Origin: Bacteroidales bacterium UBA1715
GTDB taxonomy: Bacteria > Bacteroidota > Bacteroidia > Bacteroidales > UBA1715
NCBI GenBank assembly: GCA_002317135.1
Contig: DCIX01000016.1
Coordinates: 1-64,000 of the forward strand
Length of the DNA stretch: 64,000 nt
Direction: 5' to 3'
This document shows positions 25,187 through 33,771 of the stretch, piece by piece. The translations under genes were made by a program, and so were the position numbers. How positions within the stretch are numbered: position 1 is the first letter of the stretch; each line of letters starts with the position of its first letter. Below the pieces are notes generated by a model that was not told the DNA's origin, ran no database searches, and was given only the letters and a program-made list of their open reading frames with translations.

Positions 25187-26179
25187 ATGACAGATAAACA
25201 ACAGAACATTACAACCTTTCTTGCACTTGCAGTATTAGTGTGCGTACTTGGTGTAGTTTGTGCGATAGGTATTTTAACTTTCGGCAAAACAGACGAAATC
25301 ATCCAAGGTCAAGCAGAAGTTGCAGAATATCGTGTATCAAGTAAAGTACCTGGCCGTATCCTTGAATTCCGTGTTCACGAAGGACAATTCGTAAAAGCCG
25401 GCGACACACTTGCTATTATAGAAGCGCCTGAAGTTGAAGCTAAAAAAGCACAAGCAGAAGCTGTGAAAACTGCAGCAGAAGCTCAAAACACAAAAGCAGA
25501 AAAAGGTGCGCGCAAGGAACAAATCCAAGCAGCATACGAAATGTGGCAAAAAGCCAAAACTGGTCGTGAAATAATGGAAAAATCCTATAATCGTATTAAC
25601 AATCTTTACAAAGAAGGTGTTGTTAGCGAACAAAAATACGACGAAGTTAAAGCACAATACGATGCTGCTGTTTCTACAGAAAATGCGGCAAAAGCACAAT
25701 ATACATTGGCTGTAAAAGGTGCACAGGAAGAAGATAAAGAAATGGCAGCTGCACAAGTAAAACAAGCCGAAGGTGTTGTTGCCGAAGTCAATTCATACAT
25801 AAACGAAACTATTCTTACCGCATACGCAGATGGTGAAGTAACCGACATTTATCCACATATTGGAGAATTAGTCGGAACAGGTGCGCCAATTATGTCTGTT
25901 GCAATTATGAATGATGTGTGGGCAACATTCAATGTTCGCGAAGATTACTTAAAGAAAATGGAAATCGGAACAGAATTCGACGCATACATTCCTGCACTTG
26001 AAACTACTGCAAAAATGAAAGTCAACTATATGAAAGATATGGGGGACTTCGCAGCTTGGAAAGCGACAAAACAAACTGGTCAATACGATTTAAAAACATT
26101 TGAAGTTCGTGCCGTTCCTATGGAAGAAATCAATGGTCTTCGCCCTGGAATGACTGTGTTATACAACATCAACAAATAG
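25187..26179 (+). CDS. HlyD family membrane-fusion protein
   Basis: The periplasmic adaptor of the efflux pump. A single N-terminal membrane anchor spans about residues 9-33. It is followed by the biotinyl-lipoyl half-motif (GRILEFRVHEGQFVKAGDTLAIIEAPE), a long alpha-hairpin coiled coil (about 85-200, Ala/Glu/Lys rich), and the second lipoyl half with a beta-barrel (ILTAYADGEVTDIYPHIGELVGTGAPIM). It sits between TolC and the ABC-2 permeases. Confidence 0.92.
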   Translation: MTDKQQNITTFLALAVLVCVLGVVCAIGILTFGKTDEIIQGQAEVAEYRVSSKVPGRILEFRVHEGQFVKAGDTLAIIEAPEVEAKKAQAEAVKTAAEAQNTKAEKGARKEQIQAAYEMWQKAKTGREIMEKSYNRINNLYKEGVVSEQKYDEVKAQYDAAVSTENAAKAQYTLAVKGAQEEDKEMAAAQVKQAEGVVAEVNSYINETILTAYADGEVTDIYPHIGELVGTGAPIMSVAIMNDVWATFNVREDYLKKMEIGTEFDAYIPALETTAKMKVNYMKDMGDFAAWKATKQTGQYDLKTFEVRAVPMEEINGLRPGMTVLYNINK

Positions 26180-26184
26180 TTTCT

Positions 26185-27339
26185 ATGATTTGGACTGTTA
26201 TAAAACGAGAAATTAAGCGTATGCTTACGCGTCCACTATACATTTTTTGTATGGTGTTGGCACCTGCATTCGCCTACATTTTCTTCACAAGTCTTATGTC
26301 TAACGGACTACCGGTAGATCTTCCTGCAGGCGTTGTTGACGAAGACAATTCAACAGTCACGAGACAACTTATTCGAAACCTTGACGCATTCCAACAAACA
26401 AAAATTGTAGCTCAATATCACAATTTTGCAGAAGCACGCGAAGCAATGCAACAAGGAAAAATCTACTCTATCTACTATATACCTAAAGGTACAACAAAAC
26501 TTGCCCTTGCAAGCAAACAACCTACTATTTCATTTTATACATCGGCATCGTACATTGTGCCAGCCTCGTTGGAATATAGAGATATGAAAATGATGTCGGA
26601 ATTGGCTTCCGGAGCAATCGCGCGCTCAACATTATATGCAAAAGGTTATACCGAAGACCAAGCAATGGCAATGCTTCAACCAATAAAAATGGAAATGCAC
26701 GCCATAAACAACCCATTGATAAACTATTCGATTTACCTTTCCAACACCATGTTGCCAGGAATTTTGATGCTTCTTATCTTCCAATTAACGATTTATTCAA
26801 TCTATTCGGAATTAAAAGAAGAAACATCGAAAGAATGGTTGGCACTTACCGGAAATAATATTTACAAAGCATTGATTGGCAAATTATTACCTCAGTTAGT
26901 AATTTGGATACTAATGGGTTTATTCTGCCTTGTATGGCTATACGGATATTGGGGATTTCCACTACATAGCGGATTCTTACCAATGTTTGGTTTGATGGTT
27001 TTGTTCATCATTGTCAGTCAAGCTTTTGGAGTATTCCTTTGTGGTGCAGTTCCATCACTTCGCTGGGCATTGAGCCTTGCGACATTATGGGGGGTACTTT
27101 CATTCCCTATTTGCGGTTTTTCATTCCCACAAATGGCATTTCCTGCCGCATTACGAGGTCTATCGTATTTATTCCCTTTGCGTTACTATTACCTCATATA
27201 TGTAGACCAAGCTCTTAACGGATTACCGTTTGAATATTCGTGGTTATACTATGTATGCTTAGCCGCATTCCTCGCTCTTCCATTCCTTGTAATCGGAAGA
27301 TTAAAGAAATTCTTACTTGAATACCATTACCAAATATAG
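26185..27339 (+). CDS. ABC-2 type transporter permease
   Basis: A 384-aa inner-membrane permease of the YhhJ/YbhR type. One N-terminal helix (about 18-38) is followed by a periplasmic domain of about 130 residues (DEDNSTVTRQLIRNLDAFQQTKIV) and five helices at the C-terminal end. The ABC2_membrane signature region GLSYLFPLRYYYLIYVDQALNG is clear. It forms a heterodimer with the next gene by inference. No ATP-binding subunit is encoded in the operon. Confidence 0.9.
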   Translation: MIWTVIKREIKRMLTRPLYIFCMVLAPAFAYIFFTSLMSNGLPVDLPAGVVDEDNSTVTRQLIRNLDAFQQTKIVAQYHNFAEAREAMQQGKIYSIYYIPKGTTKLALASKQPTISFYTSASYIVPASLEYRDMKMMSELASGAIARSTLYAKGYTEDQAMAMLQPIKMEMHAINNPLINYSIYLSNTMLPGILMLLIFQLTIYSIYSELKEETSKEWLALTGNNIYKALIGKLLPQLVIWILMGLFCLVWLYGYWGFPLHSGFLPMFGLMVLFIIVSQAFGVFLCGAVPSLRWALSLATLWGVLSFPICGFSFPQMAFPAALRGLSYLFPLRYYYLIYVDQALNGLPFEYSWLYYVCLAAFLALPFLVIGRLKKFLLEYHYQI

Positions 27340-27341
27340 AA

Positions 27342-28499
27342 ATGAAATGGCTTCTTAACATATTAGATGTGTGGAGACACGAACTTGTACGTTCTTTAAC
27401 AGACATTGGTTCACTCGTATTCTTCATTATTGTTCCTCTACTCTATCCGTTATTATACGCATATTTATATGGAAATGAAACGGTTAAAGAAGTACCAACA
27501 GTAGTTGTAGATGATTCCCACACAAACCTCAGCCGAGAATTTTTACGAAAAGCTGACGCCAGCAGCGATATAAAAATTATTGGCCACTGTGCAAATCTCA
27601 AAGAAGCAGAGGAATTGATTCATCGTCACGAAGCGTATTGCTTAGTTTACATTCCTGCTGAATTTCAGAAAAATATAGTAGAAGGGAAACAAGCAGTTGT
27701 CGAGCTATATAGCGATATGAGCGGCTTGCTTTACTATAAAGCCGTTTTAAGTGCGTGTACCGAAGTTTCTTTGGAAATGAACCAAGATATTAAAACAGAA
27801 CGACTTATAGGAGCGACGAAAGAACAAGCAGAAACATTTGCATATCCTATTAAGTATGAATATGTTCCAATGTTCAATACACAAAGCGGTTTTGCTACAT
27901 TCCTCATTCCTGCAGTTCTAATGCTAATCATTCAACAAACAATGTTGCTCGGCATAGGTATGCTTCAAGGAGACGAAAGAGAACGCCGACGTAAAGGCTT
28001 CATTGACGAACATTTACAAGGGAAACGCCCTCTTGAAATTATGCTCGGTAAAGCAACGAGTTATATGAACATTTACATTGTAGTGGCAGCATATTTAGTC
28101 TGTATCATTCCACCTTTGTTTGGTTTAATCCACATTTGGCAATGGAAAGATATGATTGCATTTATGATTCCATTCCTTTCGTCTTGTATATTCTTTTGTA
28201 TGTTCATCTCCGCTTTCTCATACGACAGAGAATCATTCATAGTACTATTTGTATTTATGTCTGTTCCACTCCTATTTATATCTGGAATTTCGTGGCCAGC
28301 ATCGGCAATTCCTGCAGTATGGAAAACGATTTCCCAAGCATTCCCATCTACATTCGGCATAAACGGATTTGTCCGTCTAAGCGAAATGGGTGCATTGCTT
28401 AAAGATCTTCGTCCTGAATTTGTAGGATTGTGGATTCAAACCATTGTTTACTTTTTCCTAACTTGGGGAGCATACAGAAGAATGTACAAAAGACAATAA
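27342..28499 (+). CDS. ABC-2 type transporter permease
   Basis: The second permease of the efflux system, 385 aa and paralogous to its neighbour. It has an N-terminal helix (about 25-45, LVFFIIVPLLYPLLYAYLYG), a periplasmic domain (VVDDSHTNLSREFLRKADASSDI) and five C-terminal helices ending in the SQAFPSTFGINGFVRLSEMG region. It starts 2 bases after the preceding stop. It ends 3 bases before the convergent hemerythrin-LuxR regulator gene. Confidence 0.9.
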   Translation: MKWLLNILDVWRHELVRSLTDIGSLVFFIIVPLLYPLLYAYLYGNETVKEVPTVVVDDSHTNLSREFLRKADASSDIKIIGHCANLKEAEELIHRHEAYCLVYIPAEFQKNIVEGKQAVVELYSDMSGLLYYKAVLSACTEVSLEMNQDIKTERLIGATKEQAETFAYPIKYEYVPMFNTQSGFATFLIPAVLMLIIQQTMLLGIGMLQGDERERRRKGFIDEHLQGKRPLEIMLGKATSYMNIYIVVAAYLVCIIPPLFGLIHIWQWKDMIAFMIPFLSSCIFFCMFISAFSYDRESFIVLFVFMSVPLLFISGISWPASAIPAVWKTISQAFPSTFGINGFVRLSEMGALLKDLRPEFVGLWIQTIVYFFLTWGAYRRMYKRQ

Positions 28500-28502
28500 T
28501 CC

Positions 28503-29450
28503 CTACTTAACCAAATCTATATCAATTAAATTGTTTACAATCGCATAGATTGTAAGGCCTGCAAGGGAATGAATTTGTAGTTTGCGAACAATATTTCTAC
28601 GGTGAGTTATAACGGTATGAATCGAAATACACAAATGATCGGCTATTTCCTTATTTGCCATTCCTTGTACCAGACAAATAATCACGTCTTTTTCGCGATC
28701 GGAAATTGCTTCGTTAGTAGATGTGTTACCTATCATTGAAGAAAGTTTTAACGACACATCCTCGTTTTGTATTTTTTGTTCAAGCACACGAATTGCAGGA
28801 ATAAAAATCTCATCTTCCACATTACTATGGTTATTCAACCATTCTTCGTTATTATACAAATCGTATAGTGTAGCCGTAAGTTTATTGTTTGTAAGCGAAT
28901 CGGCAGGAAGATACTTTATAATAATGTGCTTCAATTCCAACAACTTACTGGTTGTTTCGCTATGATGTTTCGAGAAAATCTCCACATTATAATTATTCAT
29001 CTGCACCCCTTGCAACAAGGCTTCTACATACGGGAAGAATGTCTTTTCTTCGTATTTCATATGCAATTGAATAGAACGAGCATATTCGTCATAAATACGA
29101 AGAATTAAAATTGCAAGATTGTCTTTTAAATCAAGTGCATCTTCAAGATTTTTTCGAATAGATGGCAATTGAAAATCCAAGAAATACTTATGCGATGCAC
29201 GAAGGTACGACATCAATGTTTGCACCGATAATTTTTCGTATTCCTTTTGATTATACCCATTAATAATGTAATTCACGACAGATAAAAATGTATAACAATC
29301 AACGCCTTGCTGGTCGCAAACTTCTTGTACGGTTTTATCTCCAAAACCAAGGTTTATACCGAAAGCACCAAGTCCTTGTAAGACACTATAATTGTCGCGA
29401 ATAAGTTCTATCATCTTATCATTCGCTTCGTACAATTTCATCCGTTTCAT
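28503..29450 (-). CDS. Hemerythrin-domain LuxR-type transcriptional regulator
   Basis: A 315-aa regulator with an uncommon architecture. Residues about 5-65 resemble the ScdA/RIC DUF542 segment (NYSVLQGLGAFGINLGFGDKTVQEVCDQQ). The next 150 residues look like a hemerythrin HHE helical bundle, with candidate iron ligands in ASHKYF, LHMKYEEKTFFPYVEAL, FSKHHSETTSKLL and LNNHSNVEDEIFIPAI. The C-terminus (about 250-310) is a LuxR-type HTH (ISDREKDVIICLVQGMANKEIADHLCISIHTVITHRRNIVRKL). Such a di-iron bundle could sense oxygen, NO or redox. It is divergent from the porin-imelysin-cytochrome cluster, which is its most likely target. Confidence 0.85.
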   Translation of the reverse strand: MKRMKLYEANDKMIELIRDNYSVLQGLGAFGINLGFGDKTVQEVCDQQGVDCYTFLSVVNYIINGYNQKEYEKLSVQTLMSYLRASHKYFLDFQLPSIRKNLEDALDLKDNLAILILRIYDEYARSIQLHMKYEEKTFFPYVEALLQGVQMNNYNVEIFSKHHSETTSKLLELKHIIIKYLPADSLTNNKLTATLYDLYNNEEWLNNHSNVEDEIFIPAIRVLEQKIQNEDVSLKLSSMIGNTSTNEAISDREKDVIICLVQGMANKEIADHLCISIHTVITHRRNIVRKLQIHSLAGLTIYAIVNNLIDIDLVK

Positions 29451-29470
29451 TTGACTTACTTTTTACAATA

Positions 29471-29534
29471 CAAAGGTCTTTGTTTTTGTGGAATGTACAA
29501 TCATCATTTGTAGGTATTTGTACAAAATCCACAA
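29471..29534. promoter_or_regulatory. Inverted-repeat candidate operator in a divergent promoter region
   Basis: TTGTGGA-A-TGTACA (29486-29499) and TGTACA-AAA-TCCACAA (29519-29534) form two nested inverted arms around a 19-base centre. A second small palindrome CAAAG-GT-CTTTG lies at 29471-29482, next to the regulator gene. The position between the hemerythrin-LuxR gene and the divergent porin suggests autoregulation and cluster control. Confidence 0.45.
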
Positions 29535-29672
29535 TAAACCATAACAAAAATAAGGTAGAACAATACTCACTTGTAATTAGTATCTGAATTTTTCAATTTT
29601 TCTTTTTACCAAAATTTTGGGATTTCACACCACAAAAATCACTCGTTTTTTTGCACTGTAAAATTCTGAATA

Positions 29673-31040
29673 ATGAAATGCACGAGTTACATATACATTC
29701 TTTTCTTGCTCATTGCAGACATTGCAACTGCCCAAGATGTTGACGGCATAAGTGGAGCAACAAGACATATTTCTACCGATACTGTACAAGCAAAAAAGAC
29801 CTCAACGATAGATTCGTTTGAAAAATTTCGTTTTGGAGGATACGGCGAAATGCTAGCAAGCCGTAAAGATTACGGAATCAATAGATTTTATGGCGGCAAC
29901 GATGGAAACTCTAAAACAAGCCGTAGCACAATTGCAATACCTCGATTTGTTCTCGCTTTTGACTACAAGTTTAACGAAAAATGGACTTTATCTTCCGAAA
30001 TTGAGTTTGAAGCAGGTGGAACAGGACAAGCAATCGAGTTAGAAAACACCGAAAATGGTGAATACGAAACGGAAATAGAAAAAGGTGGCGAAGTTGCTTT
30101 GGAACAATTCCATATCACTCGTAACATCTGCCCCGCTTTCAATGTACGCTTTGGACATATTATTGTTCCTGTTGGTCTTACCAATGCCCACCACGAACCG
30201 ATAAACTTCTTTGGCACCGTTCGTCCCGAAGGCGAAACAACACTCATACCATCGACTTGGCACGAAACAGGTATGGAAGTATTCGGTTCTTTCGGAAAAG
30301 GAATCGCTACGTTCGACTATGAGGCCTTGCTTGTTGCCGGTCTAAACGCCAATGGATTTGACAGAAATAATTGGGTTGCAAAAGGCAAACAAGGCTTCTT
30401 CGAACAAGATTGTTTTAATTCACCTGCATTTGTTGGAAGAATAAACTGGAAAGGTGTAACTGGCTTACGCATAGGAACAAGTATATATTATTGTCAAAAT
30501 ACTGGTGCTAATTCAGACAAAGAACAAACCTACTCTTCCATTGATGACATTTCGTTATTGATTTGTACGGCCGATGCTCAATACAAGAGTAAATTTATAA
30601 CAACTCGTGGGAACATTCTCATCGGAAATCTTTCTGAATCAGAAGCACTTACAGGAAAGAACACAAAACTTTCGAATAAATCGCCATATTCCCGCACTGG
30701 CGCAATTGCAGCAAAAGCGGTTTCGTATGCAGGTGAAGTAGGCATACATCTAAATTCATTTTTCAAGAATGAAAAATGTCCTGCACTAACGCCTTTTGTT
30801 CGCTACGAATACTATAATCCACAAGAAAAAGGTGAAGGGAAAATGACCATGGATAACCGTTGTCAAGTAAGTATGTGGACATTCGGTCTAAACTGGAACG
30901 TGCTTCCTAACTTAGTGTTCAAAGCCGACTATACCACACGACAAATAGGAACAAAGAAACCTTTTAGTCAAGGCTCATATAATAGCGAGAATGAAATTTC
31001 TCTCGGTCTTGCCTACGTTGCCTGGTTTCAAAAAGAATAA
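29673..31040 (+). CDS. Outer membrane porin-like beta-barrel protein
   Basis: A 455-aa exported protein with a signal peptide (residues 1-20, ending IATAQ), followed by a beta-barrel rich in alternating aromatic strands. RFGGYGEMLASRK, FDYKFNEKWTLSSEIEFE and VRFGHIIVPVGLTNAHHEP resemble phosphate-selective porin O/P-type barrels of Bacteroidota. The C-terminus ends in aromatic residues (LGLAYVAWFQKE). It is the first gene of the imelysin/di-heme cluster and may bring iron or a small solute to the periplasm. Confidence 0.78.
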   Translation: MKCTSYIYILFLLIADIATAQDVDGISGATRHISTDTVQAKKTSTIDSFEKFRFGGYGEMLASRKDYGINRFYGGNDGNSKTSRSTIAIPRFVLAFDYKFNEKWTLSSEIEFEAGGTGQAIELENTENGEYETEIEKGGEVALEQFHITRNICPAFNVRFGHIIVPVGLTNAHHEPINFFGTVRPEGETTLIPSTWHETGMEVFGSFGKGIATFDYEALLVAGLNANGFDRNNWVAKGKQGFFEQDCFNSPAFVGRINWKGVTGLRIGTSIYYCQNTGANSDKEQTYSSIDDISLLICTADAQYKSKFITTRGNILIGNLSESEALTGKNTKLSNKSPYSRTGAIAAKAVSYAGEVGIHLNSFFKNEKCPALTPFVRYEYYNPQEKGEGKMTMDNRCQVSMWTFGLNWNVLPNLVFKADYTTRQIGTKKPFSQGSYNSENEISLGLAYVAWFQKE

Positions 31041-31065
31041 TTAGTAAACATAAAATTTTTAATAT

Positions 31066-32202
31066 ATGAAAAAATCTTATCTATCAACATGTGTAATAGC
31101 AGGTCTAACTGCTTTAATATTTGTTTCTTGCGGAGACGACAAGAAAAAAAATGGTGAAACAACAACAATTGAAATTTCTGACGAAACTATGGATGCAATT
31201 GTTGCAAACTATGTGGATGCTGTTGTTTTGCCAACATACAAAGAACTTGCAGAAAAGAATGCTGCACTATATGACAAAGTCATTGCCTTAAAAAACAATC
31301 CTTCGGATGCTGCATTTGCCGATGCCTGCGATGCTTGGTTAGATGCTCGTCAACCTTGGGAAACAAGCGAAGCGTTCTTGTTCGGCCCTGTTGACGAACT
31401 TGGTCTTGATCCAAATATGGACTCGTGGCCTCTTGACCAAGATGCAATCGAAAACATTTTGACCTCTGGTAACTTTGCAGACTTAAACTGGACAGACAAC
31501 GATTCTGACGATGCTATTGAAGCGGCTCAAGGTGTTCGTGGTTTCCACACGTTGGAATTCCTTTTATTCAAAGATGGTCAACCTCGTACTATCGCAGACG
31601 AGCAATATGCTGCAAACAAAGAGAGTTGGGGTAATTATCTATACAACGTGGCAGCATTATTAAAAAATGACTCGCAAACATTGTACGAAGCGTGGAGCAA
31701 AGACTATCAAAATAAAGGCGCTTTTGCAACAACTTTTAAATCACACAACAACGCAACTTATTCATCTGTAATAAATTGTATTCAAGAAATTCTTGAAGGT
31801 TGCCAAGACATTGCTGGCGAAGTTGGTACAGCAAAAATCGGCGATCCATACGATTTGTATCAAAGTGGGAAAAAAACTGAAGCTTTATATGCAGTAGAAT
31901 CTTGGTATAGTTGGCACTCTCGCGACGATTACACGAACAACATCTATTCTGTTCGTAACTCATATTTCGGAACAACGGATGGAACAATTGCCAATAACTC
32001 TTTATCGAGAGCTGTTGCTGCTGCCGATATTGACGAAGACACAAAAGTTAAAACTGCTATTACAACTGCGGCAAATGCCATTCAAGCAATTCCGCAACCA
32101 TTTAGAAATAACATAAATAGCAAGGAAGCCGAAATTGCAATGCAAGCATGTGCAGACTTGGTAAAAGTCCTTGAAAGCCTTGAAAGTAAAATAGTCGAAT
32201 AG
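31066..32202 (+). CDS. Imelysin family lipoprotein (M75-like, EfeO-type)
   Basis: A 378-aa lipoprotein with lipobox IFVSCG (cysteine at residue 22). The imelysin fold is all-helical; its signature GxHxxE is visible as GFHTLEFLLF, and the N-terminal half-repeat carries DAWLDARQPWETSEAFLFGP. Imelysins are iron-regulated, probably bind metal, and are usually not active peptidases. Here it sits between a porin and a di-heme oxidoreductase, an arrangement known for iron-uptake-related loci. Confidence 0.9.
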   Translation: MKKSYLSTCVIAGLTALIFVSCGDDKKKNGETTTIEISDETMDAIVANYVDAVVLPTYKELAEKNAALYDKVIALKNNPSDAAFADACDAWLDARQPWETSEAFLFGPVDELGLDPNMDSWPLDQDAIENILTSGNFADLNWTDNDSDDAIEAAQGVRGFHTLEFLLFKDGQPRTIADEQYAANKESWGNYLYNVAALLKNDSQTLYEAWSKDYQNKGAFATTFKSHNNATYSSVINCIQEILEGCQDIAGEVGTAKIGDPYDLYQSGKKTEALYAVESWYSWHSRDDYTNNIYSVRNSYFGTTDGTIANNSLSRAVAAADIDEDTKVKTAITTAANAIQAIPQPFRNNINSKEAEIAMQACADLVKVLESLESKIVE

Positions 32203-32233
32203 GGTTTGACATAGTAGTATAATTGTTAATTGG

Positions 32234-32268
32234 AATTAACGGTGGAATGTATTCTGCCGTTAATTTTT
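32234..32268 (+). terminator. Hairpin with T-run between imelysin and di-heme genes
   Basis: AATTAACGG (32234-32242) pairs exactly with CCGTTAATT (32257-32265), followed by TTT. It ends 10 bases before the next start codon. It could be a terminator or attenuator that lowers downstream expression, or a transcript-stabilising stem. Confidence 0.55.
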
Positions 32269-32278
32269 GGATTTTGAA

Positions 32279-33760
32279 ATGAATCGTTTTATAACACTTA
32301 CAGCAATACCTCTCCTATTCCTTTCGTGCACAAAAGAAGGAATTGATATGGACGATGTAGTTGTTCCCAAAGGCTACTCTCTTTCTGCAGGAACATCTAC
32401 AATTTTTATGAACTCGTCAAAAGCATACGACAATCCTGCCGATTGGGTTAGCGGTTCGTATGAGACTCGTTTTTATCGTGGAGACCGTTTATATGATGAT
32501 GCTCGCACAAGTAGCAACAACTACGGCGGCGGACTTGGTCCTGTTTATGCTGGATATTCTTGTGGCAGTTGCCACCGAAGTGCCGGTAGAACTAAACCTG
32601 GCGTTTGGACCGAAAATGGCGTCGATGAGAATGGCAATCCAACATACGGTTCCGGGCAATATGGATTTTCCGCAATGTTAATTTATATAACTCGGAAAAA
32701 CGGCGTATTTTTTCAAGATTACGGTCGCGTTGTTCACGATCAGGCAATTTATGGTGTAGAACCTGAAGGGAAAGTCAAAGTTGACTGGCACTATCAATCG
32801 TTCACATTTCCCGATGGCGAACCGTATGAACTCTGCTATCCGCAATTCACTATAACTGATTGGTATAAAAAGATGTGGGACGGCGTAAAAGGCGATTCAG
32901 TGGAAATTAAACCAGAAGAGTTGTTTTGTACCGTGCGTATTCCACTTCGTCACGTGGGAATGGGACAAATGATGGCTCTTGACCCTGCCGAAATCGAAGC
33001 ACTGGCAGCAAAAAGCAACTATCCAGAATACGGCATAAGCGGACGATGCAACTATATCACAGAACGAGGCGTTCGTTCTGTTGGTCTATCGGGGAACAAA
33101 GCACAACATTTAGATTTGACGGTAGAACTTGGATTTTCAAGCGATATGGGTGCTACCAATAGTCGCTATCCAGAAGAAATATGCGAAGGACAATTACAAA
33201 TGTCTCAAGGAAGTATGATGGGACTTTCGTATGACCAACTGGATGTTTCTACCGAAGATATGGAAGATGTTGATTTATATATGCAATCGCTCGGTGTTCC
33301 TGCTCGAAGAAATGTAAACGACCCAACAGTAATTCGTGGCGAACAAATGTTTTACCAAGCCAAATGTCACCTTTGTCACGTTACAACATTACATACAAAA
33401 GTCGGTGGTTCTGTTTTATTAAATGGAACAAGACTACCTTGGTTGGGAAATCAAACTATTCATCCATATTCTGATTTTCTGCTTCACGATATGGGTTCAG
33501 AAATTATGGGTGTTGGTTTGAACGACAATTTCGTAAGCGGACTTGCCCGTGGAAACGAATGGCGTACAACACCACTCTGGGGCGTTGGTTTACAAGAAAA
33601 AGTTAATGCACATACCTATTTCCTTCACGACGGACGTGCACGCAATTTTACCGAAGCAATTATGTGGCACGGCGGCGAAGGCGAAGCCTCTAAAAATCTA
33701 TTTAAGAATATGAATAAAACTGATCGCAATGCTCTCATTGCTTTTCTACAATCGCTATAA
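32279..33760 (+). CDS. Di-heme oxidoreductase (DHOR family, putative peroxidase-like)
   Basis: A 493-aa lipoprotein (MNRFITLTAIPLLFLSCTKEG, lipobox LFLSC). The start at the ATG 32279 is chosen over the TTG at 32267, which only adds four residues. Two c-type heme sites are visible: CGSCH at about residue 98 and CHLCH at about residue 361. Family sequence includes SAGRTKPG and the C-terminal HTYFLHDGRARNFTEAIMWHGGEG. DHOR proteins are periplasmic electron-transfer enzymes, often paired with imelysin in iron-responsive loci. Heme attachment would be done by the CcsBA encoded downstream. Confidence 0.9.
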   Translation: MNRFITLTAIPLLFLSCTKEGIDMDDVVVPKGYSLSAGTSTIFMNSSKAYDNPADWVSGSYETRFYRGDRLYDDARTSSNNYGGGLGPVYAGYSCGSCHRSAGRTKPGVWTENGVDENGNPTYGSGQYGFSAMLIYITRKNGVFFQDYGRVVHDQAIYGVEPEGKVKVDWHYQSFTFPDGEPYELCYPQFTITDWYKKMWDGVKGDSVEIKPEELFCTVRIPLRHVGMGQMMALDPAEIEALAAKSNYPEYGISGRCNYITERGVRSVGLSGNKAQHLDLTVELGFSSDMGATNSRYPEEICEGQLQMSQGSMMGLSYDQLDVSTEDMEDVDLYMQSLGVPARRNVNDPTVIRGEQMFYQAKCHLCHVTTLHTKVGGSVLLNGTRLPWLGNQTIHPYSDFLLHDMGSEIMGVGLNDNFVSGLARGNEWRTTPLWGVGLQEKVNAHTYFLHDGRARNFTEAIMWHGGEGEASKNLFKNMNKTDRNALIAFLQSL

Positions 33761-33771
33761 CATTTTATACT

